In this document: piece by piece, positions 8,709 to 17,346 of the stretch
Numbering within the stretch: position 1 is the stretch's first letter
How the letters are laid out: every line of letters starts with the position of its first letter
Program-made: the position numbers and the translations under genes
Source of the DNA: Desulfuromonas sp. DDH964
GTDB taxonomy: Bacteria > Desulfobacterota > Desulfuromonadia > Desulfuromonadales > DDH964
Reading direction: 5' to 3'
Assembly (NCBI RefSeq): GCF_001611275.1
Contig: NZ_CP015080.1
Span: 62,001 to 126,000, forward strand
DNA: 64,000 nucleotides
Notes under the pieces: generated by a model
Seen by the model: only the letters and a program-made list of their open reading frames with translations
Databases searched by the model: none
What the model was told of the DNA's origin: nothing

Positions 8709-10037
8709 GGCGGTGTAAATCAGTTTGTGTAAATGGCTTGGGTTTTTGTCGTCAGTAAACCGGCAACCTGCCTTCGAACAAGATAGAGAACTGGTTGAGA
8801 GCGGCCTTCCAGTCCCGAATCGGCAGGGTCCATTTCTTGGCGATATTGTTCAGCGCCAGGTAGAGCAGTTTGAACATGGCTGCGTCGTTGGGGAATGAGC
8901 CCCGGTTCTTGGTGACCTTGCGCAGCGACATGTTCAGCGATTCGATCGCATTGGTGGTGTAGATCACCTTGCGAATCTCCGCCGGGTAGGCGAAAAACGG
9001 GGTGATTCTCTCCCAGTTCCGCCGCCAGGACTGGCCGATGGAGGGGTGGGTTTTATCCCACTTCGCTTCGAACTCCGTCAGGTTCATTTCGGCCTGCTCG
9101 GCCGTCGCGGCCTGGTAAATGGACTTCAGATCGGCCGCCACTTCCTTGCGCTGTTTCCAGGAGACGTAGCGGAGAGAATGGCGCACCATGTGAACGAGGC
9201 AGAGCTGGACCTGGGTGCGAGGAAAGACTGCTTCGATGGCCTCGGGGAAACCTTTGAGCCCGTCCACGCAGGCGATGAAGATGTCTTCGACACCCCGGTT
9301 TTTCAACTCGGTCACCACCTGTAGCCAGAACTTGGCGCCCTCGTTCTCGGCCACCCACATGCCCAGGACCTCCTTGATGCCGTCCAGGGTGACGCCCAGG
9401 GCCAGGTAGACCGCTTTATTGCTGACGTGGCCGTTGTCTCGCACCTTGACCCGGACCGCGTCCATATAGACGATGGGATAGAGGGCGTCGAGCGGTCGGT
9501 TCTGCCAGATCTTGACCTCGTCCGCGACGGCATCGGTCACGCTGGAAATGAGGGCGGGAGAGACCTCGACGCCATAAATCTCTTCCAGATGCCCCTGGAT
9601 CTCCCGGGTCGTCATCCCCCGGGCGTAGAGGGAGATGATCTTGCCGTCGAAGCCGGCGAAGCGGGTCTGGCCCTTGGGAATGATGAGCGGCTCGAAGCTG
9701 CTGTCCCGGTCACGCGGAACCTCGATCGGCAGTTTGCCGAATTCGCCCTTGATGGTTTTGGCCGACTTGCCATTGCGGGCATTGCCGCCTTTCGTGGCCA
9801 CGGGAGCATGCTTCTCGTGCCCCAGGTGTTGGGTCAATTCCGCTTCCAAAGCTCGTTCCAGAAGGGCCTTGGTGAGCTGTTTAAGCAAGCCGGTTTCGCC
9901 GATCAGGTCTTCGGGCTTCTTGTAGTCGGCAAGCAGACGGTCCAGCAGATCTTTTTCGATGGCCATGGGGGCTCCTTAGAGGGTGGGGTCCCGGTGTACC
10001 CCTGAATGGCCATTTACACAATCTTTTTTACACCCTC
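8709..10037. mobile_element. IS256-family insertion sequence, complete
   Basis: The 1,329-bp element has inverted ends: left GGCGGTGTAAA... through 8737, right its imperfect complement 10009-10037. Both share the inner TTGTGTAAATGGC. The 8-bp direct repeat CCATTGCC flanks it (8701-8708 and 10038-10045), the 8-bp duplication expected for this family. It contains one intact transposase gene. Insertion lies just upstream of the leader of the first lipoprotein module. Confidence 0.92.
8752..9966 (-). CDS. IS256-family (mutator-type) transposase
   Basis: The 404-residue DDE transposase includes YPIVYMDAVRVKVRDNG (first catalytic Asp), FIACVDGLKGFPEAI (second Asp), the conserved VQLCLVHMVRHSL segment, and YTTNAIESLNMSLRK, which carries the catalytic Glu. 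It is full length and uninterrupted, so the element may be active. The gene fills nearly the whole element, with the start 71 bp inside the right end. Confidence 0.96.
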   Translation of the reverse strand: MAIEKDLLDRLLADYKKPEDLIGETGLLKQLTKALLERALEAELTQHLGHEKHAPVATKGGNARNGKSAKTIKGEFGKLPIEVPRDRDSSFEPLIIPKGQTRFAGFDGKIISLYARGMTTREIQGHLEEIYGVEVSPALISSVTDAVADEVKIWQNRPLDALYPIVYMDAVRVKVRDNGHVSNKAVYLALGVTLDGIKEVLGMWVAENEGAKFWLQVVTELKNRGVEDIFIACVDGLKGFPEAIEAVFPRTQVQLCLVHMVRHSLRYVSWKQRKEVAADLKSIYQAATAEQAEMNLTEFEAKWDKTHPSIGQSWRRNWERITPFFAYPAEIRKVIYTTNAIESLNMSLRKVTKNRGSFPNDAAMFKLLYLALNNIAKKWTLPIRDWKAALNQFSILFEGRLPVY

Positions 10038-10146
10038 CCATTGCCTGGAGATTTACCTCCCCTGGTCGATTACAATAGAGCATACATTTTCCGCCAACCA
10101 GAGGGCAGGATCCCGGCGGAATTAACGAGATCGGGGAATCGAAACC

Positions 10147-10713
10147 ATGCTTAGACTAATCACTGGATTTTTGCTGCTGGCACTCTGCGGTTGCGGGAAT
10201 GTCCAGCCCATCGCCAAGGCCACCACCCCCGAAATTGCCAGCGTCGGCGACACGGTTATCCTCGATGCCAGCGCCACCCTTCTCGACCGCGACTCGACCT
10301 ACCTCTGGACCATCGATTCGGCGCCGAGCGGCAGCACCGCGACCATCGCCAACCCCCACGCGGCGAAAACATCCTTCGTCCCAGACCTGCCCGGCCGCTA
10401 CACCTGCACCGTCACTGTTGCCAACGAGGATTTCAGCGATGTCACCTCCATCATCGTCACGGTGATCCCGGCGGTCGCCGACGGCGTCACCGAAGTCGGG
10501 GTGCTGGTCATCCACAGCGTCGACACCCTGCTCGGCTGGCAGATCGGCCGCACCCTCGCCGAGGCCGCCGATCTCGTCGCCCTGGAATATCCCACCCTGG
10601 TCACCGGGTGGAACGATGGGACCATTATCGCCACCCTGATCAACGTCCCCATCCCCCACCCGGAACTCTACCGGGTGGTCGACTGGACCGTCGAGTTAAT
10701 CCTGACACCATGA
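10147..10713 (+). CDS. PKD-like lipoprotein, copy 1
   Basis: The 188-residue protein has a short type II signal (FLLLALCGCGN); the lipobox cysteine is within residues 14-16. One immunoglobulin-like beta domain of PKD type follows (SVGDTVILDASATLLDRDSTYLWTID at ~30-55, FVPDLPGRYTCTVTV at ~78-92). The ~80-residue C-terminal region (VLVIHSVDTLLGWQIGRTL) is unrecognised. It is probably surface-attached. A near-identical copy lies at 14166-14741. The function is unknown. Confidence 0.8.
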   Translation: MLRLITGFLLLALCGCGNVQPIAKATTPEIASVGDTVILDASATLLDRDSTYLWTIDSAPSGSTATIANPHAAKTSFVPDLPGRYTCTVTVANEDFSDVTSIIVTVIPAVADGVTEVGVLVIHSVDTLLGWQIGRTLAEAADLVALEYPTLVTGWNDGTIIATLINVPIPHPELYRVVDWTVELILTP

Positions 10714-10792
10714 CCTGTTGCCGGAGGGGACGAAAGAGAGAAGTTGGTACGGAGTTCCGGGCTCCCTAGCCCCTTACAAAGGAGATTCCACC

Positions 10793-11137
10793 GTGATCGC
10801 CGTAATCTTTGAAGTCTGGCCGGTTGAGGAAAGGGCTGAAGAGTACTTCGATTTGGCTGCCTCCTTGCGGTCAGATTTGCAAAAAATTGACGGGTTCATT
10901 TCCATCGAGCGGTTCGAGAGCCTGACGACCAGGGGGAAATATCTTTCGCTGTCGTTCTGGCGTGACGAAGAGGCCGTTCGCAGTTGGCGCACCCTTGAGG
11001 ACCATCGAAACGCCCAGGCCAAAGGACGCGATGGTGTCTTCGCCGATTACCGGTTGCGTGTTGCCTCGGTGGTGAGGGATTACGGGCTGGCGGAACGCGG
11101 CGAAGCACCCGATGACAGCCGTGAGGTGTTCGGCTAG
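10793..11137 (+). CDS. Antibiotic biosynthesis monooxygenase (ABM)-like protein, copy 1
   Basis: The 114-residue ferredoxin-like dimeric alpha-beta-barrel protein has the typical core GFISIERFESLTT...LSLSFWRDEEAV. Proteins of this fold act on small aromatic or reactive compounds; no substrate can be named. Start: GTG at 10793, aligned with the ATG of the copy at 14817 and preceded by AAAGGAG. Upstream in-frame codons are not conserved in the copy. About 82% identical to copy 2. Confidence 0.85.
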   Translation: MIAVIFEVWPVEERAEEYFDLAASLRSDLQKIDGFISIERFESLTTRGKYLSLSFWRDEEAVRSWRTLEDHRNAQAKGRDGVFADYRLRVASVVRDYGLAERGEAPDDSREVFG

Positions 11138-11171
11138 CAACTTTCGGATTGTCTTCCTGGGAGCAATAAAC

Positions 11172-11213
11172 GAACAAAAGCCCCGACCTGTTACTCGGTC
11201 GGGGCTTTTGTTC
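11172..11213 (+). terminator. Intrinsic, potentially bidirectional terminator
   Basis: A 17-bp perfect stem (GAACAAAAGCCCCGACC and its complement) with an 8-base loop; the arms carry their own A/T tracts. It ends copy 1 of the module. Confidence 0.9.
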
Positions 11214-11335
11214 AGTCGGGAATGAACTTGACGGGGCCGAAAGGGCGCTTATTTGCTTTTCTTCCTGCCCGGACAAGGAAAGGGGGACAGATTTATTTAT
11301 TGCCTTTCCGATTCACCCCGTGCTACTTTCCGGCT

Positions 11336-12031
11336 ATGCCAAGAACCGCTCGCATCATCATTCCCAATTTTCCCCATCATATTATCCAGCGCGGGCATAA
11401 CCGGCAGACGGTATTTGCCAGCGACGAGGATTACCTCTACTACCTGGCCAATCTGGCCGAGTGGAAAAAGGCCTACGAGTGCAAGGTGTATGCGTATTGC
11501 CTGATGACCAACCACATTCACCTGGTGGTCGATCCGGGAGATCGGGCGGAAGCTATCGGGAAATTGATGAAACGCGTTGCCGGACGGCAGACGCGCTATG
11601 TCAACCGTCTTGAGGGGCGTACCGGGACCCTGTGGGAGGGACGGTTCAAGTCGAGCCCGATAGACAGCAATGCCTATCTGCTGGCCTGCTGCCGGTATGT
11701 GGAGATGAACCCGGTTTTCGCGGGGGTATGTGAAGATCCTGCGCGCTACCGGTGGTCAAGTTGTGGTGCCAGAACCGGCCAGCAGTCCCTTGACTGGCTC
11801 GATTTGGATTCCCTCTATCTGGGGCTGGGAGTTGCAAACGAGGAGCGCGCAGCCAAATACCGGGCCTTTCTGGCCGGGACGATTTCCGAAGAGGAGCGGT
11901 CGATAATTCTCGGTGCCGTTACCCGCGGACAATTGACGGGCGGAGCATCCTTCGTCGATGAAATTGAAAAGAGACTGGAGCGCAGGGTCGAGTTACGTCG
12001 CCCCGGGCGCCCGCGAAAGGACCAGAAATAA
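11336..12031 (+). CDS. REP-associated tyrosine transposase (TnpA-REP/RAYT, IS200-like Y1)
   Basis: The 231-residue protein has the HUH-type motif MTNHIHLVV near residue 60, an early IIQRGHNRQTVF segment and the candidate catalytic tyrosine in RQTRYVNRLEGRTGTLW. RAYTs process REP hairpins and are usually single-copy domesticated genes. The start at ATG 11336 gives the canonical N terminus MPRTARIIIPN. An upstream GGGGGACAGATTTATTT sequence is commonly seen in front of such genes. No TSD or terminal repeats were found, so it is not called as an IS. Confidence 0.88.
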   Translation: MPRTARIIIPNFPHHIIQRGHNRQTVFASDEDYLYYLANLAEWKKAYECKVYAYCLMTNHIHLVVDPGDRAEAIGKLMKRVAGRQTRYVNRLEGRTGTLWEGRFKSSPIDSNAYLLACCRYVEMNPVFAGVCEDPARYRWSSCGARTGQQSLDWLDLDSLYLGLGVANEERAAKYRAFLAGTISEEERSIILGAVTRGQLTGGASFVDEIEKRLERRVELRRPGRPRKDQK

Positions 12032-12315
12032 AGCTACCCGTTGGCTCCTGGTCTCCTGTGCTCCTGGAAGGAGAGCCGCACCCTAAGAAGCTGGGGGAGT
12101 TCCGGAGACAGCATACTTAATTCAAAAGTCCCGACCGGATTTCCGACTGGCGTTTTTAACCAGTTGGTAAAATTGACTTCCTTGACTCGACGAAAAATCC
12201 TTTATTTCCGCTTCTGAAACTAAGTCGTATCCCCCGGGGTTTCTGAATGGACACGAGGTAGTCGAAAGGCTCATCTCTATGCGTATGCCGGGGCGTCTCG
12301 GAAGGGTCTGATCAC

Positions 12316-13770
12316 TCAGCCTTCCAACTCCTGCCGGTCAAGGGATTCCACCTCGGAGCGCCCGAGCCAATAACAGGCGAGCGGAGCCGGAATCTTCAGT
12401 GCCTTGAAGTCCTCGGTTGCGGAAAGGGACAGTATCCCGAAATCGGCAGCGTCCTTGGTTATAACGTAAGCGCGATGGACCTTTCGCTCCTGACAGAACT
12501 GAACCAGGCCTTTCAGCTCCGAAGTCCCAACATTCTGCCCGCGATACTTGACCTCGAAAGGGACCAGCCGTTTGCCGGTATCGGCGATGATGTCCACCTC
12601 CTGATCCTTCTTTCCACGCCAATAGGAAAAGGAGATGCTTCGCTGGTAATAGCGGCTGAAGACGTGCTTGAAGAAGGCGGTCTCTACCGCTTGGCCGAGC
12701 TTTTGGGTGTCCTCCAGCAGTTCCTTCCCCTTGAGCATTACCCCGGGAGCGATAGCGGCGTCCGCAAGGTAGACTTTTGACCGGCCGCGCAGGATCTCCT
12801 TGCCGTATCCGAAAGGCCGCAGCCTGTAGATCAGGTGAGTCGCTTCGAGCAAATCGATGAAGTTGTTGGCGGTCCCCTTTTTAACCTCCAGATTGCTGCA
12901 CAAAGCCTGGATGTCGAGGAGCCCGCCGTCGTGAAGGCAGAGGTAAAGAAATGTCTGTTCCAGTTCAAGGACGCGCCTGACGCCAAAGAGTGCGGTCATG
13001 TCACGTTTTAGGACTTTGTCGACGATGTCCTCTCGGAGAAGCTTCTGGGCCAGGGTTATGCTGCTGACCAGGGAGCTTTGGGGAAAGCCACCTCGTAACA
13101 GGTATTCGTGGAACAGCCCGGTCAGTGGCCGAGCTTCTTCCCCTGTGCGGGCGAACCAGTTGGGAGACTTGTCAAAGAGTCCGGCGAGGGTGGAGACAGG
13201 GGGGAGATCGGGCACCGGATCGCGCCGGATTTGCAGATATTCGTAAAAGGACAGAGTAGCCAGCCGAATGGTGTGCCAGCGTCCTACCCCTGATTCGAGA
13301 CCCTCGGTTTCCAGTGGGGTTGCCGAGCCAGTGACGGCGATGCGCCGGCGCTTTTCAAAATCGACCTGATGCTTGAGCCAGACCTGCCAATCCTTGGTCG
13401 CCTGGATTTCATCGAGGAATAGGTATTCGACACCATCTCGACCCGGTTCGAATTCGCGCCAAAGTTGCAGCAAACCATCAAGCCCGATCAATTTGAGCAG
13501 CGGATGGTCAAAGGTCGCGTATAGAATGTTGGTTGGAGGGACACCCTTGTCGAGAAGCTGGTCAATCGCTTGCAGGAACAGGGTGGTTTTTCCAACCTGG
13601 CGTGCCCCCGAGAGGAGAAGTGCTCTTCCGGCAGGTGGGTTTTGCAGCCAGTCGCCAATTTCCTGAAATGCGGCCCGATGCCATGGGGGGAGCTCAGGAA
13701 ACCGCCCACCCGACCACCAAGGGTTATAACGACGCAGTACCGCAATAAGTTCAGCATTGGACGCAATCAC
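12316..13770 (-). CDS. AAA ATPase with DUF4143 domain
   Basis: The 484-residue protein starts at GTG (13770) with GGGGAGG before it. Walker A is LLLSGARQVGKTTL (~residues 50-63) and Walker B VEYLFLDEIQ, followed by a sensor-like VTGSATPLE. The C-terminal DUF4143 part ends in a nuclease-like EVDIIADTGKRLVPFEVKY (D...E-x-K). Family members are common in genomic islands; the role is not established. It stands alone and convergent with the RAYT gene, between the two copies of the duplicated module. Confidence 0.88.
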   Translation of the reverse strand: MIASNAELIAVLRRYNPWWSGGRFPELPPWHRAAFQEIGDWLQNPPAGRALLLSGARQVGKTTLFLQAIDQLLDKGVPPTNILYATFDHPLLKLIGLDGLLQLWREFEPGRDGVEYLFLDEIQATKDWQVWLKHQVDFEKRRRIAVTGSATPLETEGLESGVGRWHTIRLATLSFYEYLQIRRDPVPDLPPVSTLAGLFDKSPNWFARTGEEARPLTGLFHEYLLRGGFPQSSLVSSITLAQKLLREDIVDKVLKRDMTALFGVRRVLELEQTFLYLCLHDGGLLDIQALCSNLEVKKGTANNFIDLLEATHLIYRLRPFGYGKEILRGRSKVYLADAAIAPGVMLKGKELLEDTQKLGQAVETAFFKHVFSRYYQRSISFSYWRGKKDQEVDIIADTGKRLVPFEVKYRGQNVGTSELKGLVQFCQERKVHRAYVITKDAADFGILSLSATEDFKALKIPAPLACYWLGRSEVESLDRQELEG

Positions 13771-14165
13771 GTGAAAACCTCCCCAAAAAGTAATTTTAAG
13801 GTAAGTATATTAGTCTAAAAATTTAATATCAAGCCAATCCTCGGCAAATTCTAGGCTTAATTACAAGTAAGGGCCGCAGTGATTACCTCATCCCCCCGCC
13901 TAAACTCCAGGCCAGAGCCCTTCATGGGACGCCGAATCGAATTCAGAAACCCGGCCGGGACTTTTTATCCCATCAGCAACCCCAGGTTGGCCCGGTCGGT
14001 AGACCGTCCATTTGGACGGGAGATGTCATTTGGGTCACCCTGAAGCTTTGCTTTTACGATCGCCGGATGATTTACCTCCGCCGGTCGATTACAATAGAGC
14101 AAAGATTTTCCGCCAACCCCACGACAGGTGCCCGGCGGAACCAACAAGATCGGGGAGTCGGAACC
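13771..14165. other. Intergenic region between divergent ATPase gene and lipoprotein copy 2
   Basis: The left part is AT-rich (13790-13850) and probably carries the ATPase promoter. At 13952-13970 half a terminator-like sequence (CCGGCCGGGACTTTTT) is left. From 14068 on, the leader of the duplicated module begins. No gene was seen. Confidence 0.5.
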
Positions 14166-14741
14166 ATGGTCAGACGAATCACTGGAATTTTGCTGCTGGC
14201 GCTCTGCGGTTGCGGGAATGTCCAGCCCATCGCCAAGGCCACCACTCCCGAAATTGCCGCAGTCGGCGATACGGTTATGCTGGATGCCAGCGCCACCCTC
14301 CTTGACCGTGACGCGACCTACCTCTGGACGCTCGATTCGGCCCCCTCCGGGAGCACCGCGACCATTGCCAACCCCCGGGCGGCGAGGACCTCCTTTGTCC
14401 CCGACCTCCCCGGGCGCTACAGCTTCACCGTCACCGTATCCAACGAGGACTTCAGCGACGCCACCTCCATCGTCGTGACCGTTATCCCGGCGGTCGCCGA
14501 CGGCGTCACCGAGGTCGGGGTGCTGGTCATCCATAGTGTCGATACCCTGCTCGGCTGGCAGATCGGCCGCACTCTCGACGAAGCCGTCGATCTCGTTGCC
14601 CTGGAATATCCCAACCTCGTCGCCGACTGGAACGACGGGACCGTAATCGCCTCGCTGATCAACGTCCCCATCGCCGACACCCCGCACCCGGAGCTTTACC
14701 GGGTAGTCGACTGGACCGTGGAGCTGATCCCGGCACCCTGA
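14166..14741 (+). CDS. PKD-like lipoprotein, copy 2
   Basis: The 191-residue paralogue of the protein at 10147 shares the lipoprotein signal ILLLALCGCGN and the PKD-like domain. The C-terminal half is almost unchanged except for VPIADTPHPELY, which has three extra residues. The start at 14166 aligns with that of copy 1. Function is unknown; conservation of both copies suggests both are or were expressed. Confidence 0.8.
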   Translation: MVRRITGILLLALCGCGNVQPIAKATTPEIAAVGDTVMLDASATLLDRDATYLWTLDSAPSGSTATIANPRAARTSFVPDLPGRYSFTVTVSNEDFSDATSIVVTVIPAVADGVTEVGVLVIHSVDTLLGWQIGRTLDEAVDLVALEYPNLVADWNDGTVIASLINVPIADTPHPELYRVVDWTVELIPAP

Positions 14742-14816
14742 ACTTTTGCCGGCCTGACAAGGACACACCGGGAGGCTGTTCCGATTCTCGCAGACGCTTA
14801 CAAGGGAGATTCCACC

Positions 14817-15161
14817 ATGATCGCCGTCATCTTTGAAGTCTGGCCGACGCCGGGGCGGGCCGAGGAGTACTTCGACCTGGCCGCGTCTCTGCGGGCGGAG
14901 TTGCAGCAGATCGACGGCTTTATTTCCATCGAGCGCTTCGAGAGCCTGACGACCCCGGGGAAGGTTCTCTCGCTCTCCTTCTGGCGGGATGAAGCGGCCG
15001 TGCGCAACTGGCGCAATCTGGAGAGGCACAGAAAAGCCCAGGCCCGAGGGCGCGGCGGCATTTTTGCCGACTACCGGCTGCGGGTCGCGGCGGTGGTGCG
15101 GGATTATGGGATGACGGAGCGCGGCGAAGCGCCGGATGACAGCCGCGACCTGTTCGGCTGA
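14817..15161 (+). CDS. ABM-like protein, copy 2
   Basis: The 114-residue paralogue of the protein at 10793 has the same fold landmarks (FISIERFESLTT, LSLSFWRDEAAV). Changes are scattered and mostly conservative. ATG start with AAGGGAG 8 bp upstream. Followed by the terminator at 15184. Confidence 0.85.
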   Translation: MIAVIFEVWPTPGRAEEYFDLAASLRAELQQIDGFISIERFESLTTPGKVLSLSFWRDEAAVRNWRNLERHRKAQARGRGGIFADYRLRVAAVVRDYGMTERGEAPDDSRDLFG

Positions 15162-15183
15162 CCAGCCCCAAGATAAACAAAAC

Positions 15184-15220
15184 GAAGTCCCGACGAATCT
15201 CCGGCCGGGACTTCTTTTTT
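15184..15220 (+). terminator. Intrinsic terminator
   Basis: GAAGTCCCG / CGGGACTTC stem followed by TTTTTT, at the end of module copy 2. Confidence 0.88.
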
Positions 15221-15339
15221 GTGGGGAAGTGACTTTGGCGGCGCGGGAAGGCCGCTCAGTTGCTTTAATCCCGGCCCCGGGCGGATAATGAAAGCGAACT
15301 GCCGCTTTTCACACCTTATCCACCCACAGGGAGCACACC

Positions 15340-15756
15340 ATGAACAGCTTACTGCGTCTCGCCATCGTGGCCATGCTGCTGGCGGTGCCGTTATCCGCGC
15401 TGGCCATGCACCATGAAGTCAAGGTCGCCGAAAAGGCCGGCATCGGCCACTACCTGACCGATGCCGAAGGGAAGACCCTCTACTGGTTCAAGAAAGACAT
15501 GCCGGGGATGAGCGCCTGCAGCGGCGGGTGCGTCGGCAACTGGCCGATCTTCTACCGGGAAAGCGTGATGGCGCCGGCGGAGGCCGCAGCCGCCGACTTC
15601 GCCACCATCACCCGTGAGGATGGCCAGCAGCAGACCACCTTCCGCGGTTATCCGCTCTACTGCTTTGCCGGCGACAGCGCTGCGGGGGAGACGAACGGCC
15701 AGGGATTGAAGGAGGTCTGGTTCGTTGTCGATCCAGGCAACTTTCCCCCTCACTGA
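15340..15756 (+). CDS. Secreted repeat protein (COG4315 / PF03640 type)
   Basis: The 138-residue exported protein has a signal peptide (LLRLAIVAMLLAVPLSALA, cleavage about residue 22) and two copies of the family repeat: YLTDAEGKTLYWFKKD with SACSGGCVGNWP, and TTFRGYPLYCFAGD with LKEVWFVVDP. The paired cysteines probably form disulfides. The family is widespread and its function unknown; heme or metal binding has been suggested for relatives but nothing here proves it. Single gene with its own terminator. Confidence 0.82.
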   Translation: MNSLLRLAIVAMLLAVPLSALAMHHEVKVAEKAGIGHYLTDAEGKTLYWFKKDMPGMSACSGGCVGNWPIFYRESVMAPAEAAAADFATITREDGQQQTTFRGYPLYCFAGDSAAGETNGQGLKEVWFVVDPGNFPPH

Positions 15757-15786
15757 TGAAGAGGAAACACCCGTCTCCTACTGAGA

Positions 15787-15820
15787 CGAAGCCCCGACCG
15801 GATTCCCGGTCGGGGCTTCG
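15787..15820 (+). terminator. Terminator hairpin after the secreted repeat gene
   Basis: CGAAGCCCCGACCG and its exact complement enclose a 6-base loop. The T tract is weak. It lies between convergent genes. Confidence 0.75.
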
Positions 15821-15879
15821 TGGTCAGATGTGGGTTGGGCTGGTTTCTTCCCACTGTGTGATCCTGCCGGCCAAAGCCT

Positions 15880-17331
15880 TCAGTCCGCCGGATTCTCTTC
15901 CAGCAGATTCATCCCCTCCTCCGGAACCCTGGCTTTGCGGCCCTGCTCCAGCAGTTGCTCGTCTTCACTCGCCAGTCCTCCTTCAGCGCCGGTGGTGACC
16001 GCCTCCGTGGCGGCGACCGGCGGCGGGGGCGCTTTCGATTCCTCCTGTGGCTCCACCGCTGTTGTAGACTGAAGCATGCGGACCGATACCCCTTCGGGGA
16101 ACAGAACCTCCCGCGCTTCGTCGGGCATGGAAATTTGCTGCTCCTGGAAAACCCGCTTCACCAGCCGGATCAGCGAGGACTTGACCTTGAGTCCGTTGTA
16201 GGCCAGGCCGTCATACCAGAAGTAGATTTTCAGATTCACGGTAGCGGAGCCCAGCCGGTCGACCAGAACCAGGGCCTCCGGGTCCGCCAGCACCGCGGGA
16301 TGTTCCCGCAGAAGATCCCGGACCAACTCCTGGGCGCGAGTAATCTCGTTCTCGAAGCCGATCCCGACTTCGAAGCTCTCGCGGCGATTGGGATTGGCGG
16401 TGTAGTTCCGGATGATGCTTTTATAGACTGTCGCGTTGGGAATCTGCACGTGGTTGCCGTCCAGATTCATCAGTACCGTGCCGCGGGTGGTTACCCATTG
16501 CACGACGCCGGTATTCCCGACAATCTCGACCAGATCGCCGATCCGAAACGGATTGCGCAGGCTGATCAGGATGCTGGCGAGATAGTTTTCGAGGATATCG
16601 CGAAAGGCGATTCCGGCCACCAGACCGGCCAGCCCCGTTCCGCCAAGCACTGTTGCCGCCAGGCGGGAGAGGCCGACGACCTGCAGCACCAGATACAACC
16701 CGAGCAGCAGAACGATGATGCTCAAAACCCGCGCCGCGACATCACGCAGCAGCGGATTCAGCCGTTGGCCCAGGGCCCTTCGCGTCCCCTGCGCCGCGAG
16801 CCAGGCAACGGCTCCGGACAGGAACAGCACCAGCAGCCCGAGCAGGAGTCGCGGCAGCCGCTGCAGGGTCCCCTGCCAGAGGTTATGCAGCTCTGATAAC
16901 GCGGGCGAAAAATCCCAGGGCGAACTTTCCGCCACCCGGATACGATTAACCACCGCAACCACGTCGCCGGTTTTGGCGGCCAGGGTCCCGGCCCAGGTCC
17001 GGTCTTCCGCCGACGCGGCGCGCCCGTCGAGAAAGACCACCCCTTCTTCGACCTGCACGGCAATCTCCGAATACCAGCCGGTCGCTTCCAGTATGCTGGT
17101 CAGGCGCCTGTCAATGGCCTGGTCGCTGGCGACCGGCTGCACCTCGATGCGCGCCGCACCCGAGGTGCTCTCCCCGGCGGGCGGGGTCACTCTCGCTTTG
17201 GCCGCAGGTTCCTGCTGGGCCAATGCCGGGGAGAGGAGGAGCCCGAAAAAGAGGGCGCTGACGCCAAGGCGCCAGGCGTGACGATGGGGCAAGACCCGTT
17301 TTGAACGCCGAAGATTTCGCGCGCAGTTCAT
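15880..17331 (-). CDS. MscS-family mechanosensitive channel with N-terminal BON domain
   Basis: The 483-residue protein begins with a signal peptide (RLGVSALFFGLLLSPALA). A periplasmic BON domain follows at ~70-150 (DRRLTSILEATGWYSEIAV...VFLDGRAAS). Next are about four membrane segments at ~175-290 and the MscS pore/beta region (VLGGTGLAGLVAGIAFRDIL, RNPFRIGDLVEI, GNHVQIPNATVYKSII). The C-terminal ~50 residues are acidic and Pro-rich. Channels of this family release solutes on hypo-osmotic shock. It ends a likely operon with the DUF2254 gene 15 bp upstream. Confidence 0.9.
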   Translation of the reverse strand: MNCARNLRRSKRVLPHRHAWRLGVSALFFGLLLSPALAQQEPAAKARVTPPAGESTSGAARIEVQPVASDQAIDRRLTSILEATGWYSEIAVQVEEGVVFLDGRAASAEDRTWAGTLAAKTGDVVAVVNRIRVAESSPWDFSPALSELHNLWQGTLQRLPRLLLGLLVLFLSGAVAWLAAQGTRRALGQRLNPLLRDVAARVLSIIVLLLGLYLVLQVVGLSRLAATVLGGTGLAGLVAGIAFRDILENYLASILISLRNPFRIGDLVEIVGNTGVVQWVTTRGTVLMNLDGNHVQIPNATVYKSIIRNYTANPNRRESFEVGIGFENEITRAQELVRDLLREHPAVLADPEALVLVDRLGSATVNLKIYFWYDGLAYNGLKVKSSLIRLVKRVFQEQQISMPDEAREVLFPEGVSVRMLQSTTAVEPQEESKAPPPPVAATEAVTTGAEGGLASEDEQLLEQGRKARVPEEGMNLLEENPAD

Positions 17332-17346
17332 GGTAAAGACCCCTGT

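Larger units (their letters stand above)
10052..11137 (+). repeat. Duplicated module, copy 1 (leader + lipoprotein + monooxygenase-like gene)
   Basis: This segment matches 14068-15161 in order and content. It has a common leader (GATTTACCTCC, then GGTCGATTACAATAGAGCA), a PKD-like lipoprotein gene and an ABM-like gene. The proteins are about 80-90% identical. The copies are direct repeats about 3 kb apart, separated by a transposase gene and an ATPase gene. Confidence 0.9.
14068..15161 (+). repeat. Duplicated module, copy 2
   Basis: Direct repeat of 10052-11137, with the same leader, lipoprotein and ABM-like genes. This copy keeps ATG starts for both genes, has an insertion of three residues (ADT) near the lipoprotein C terminus, and has its own terminator. 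Confidence 0.9.

Noticed and set aside
11222..12031. Counting the RAYT gene as a complete IS200/IS605 element.
   Set aside because: No subterminal hairpins at both ends or orfB were found; single domesticated RAYT is more likely.
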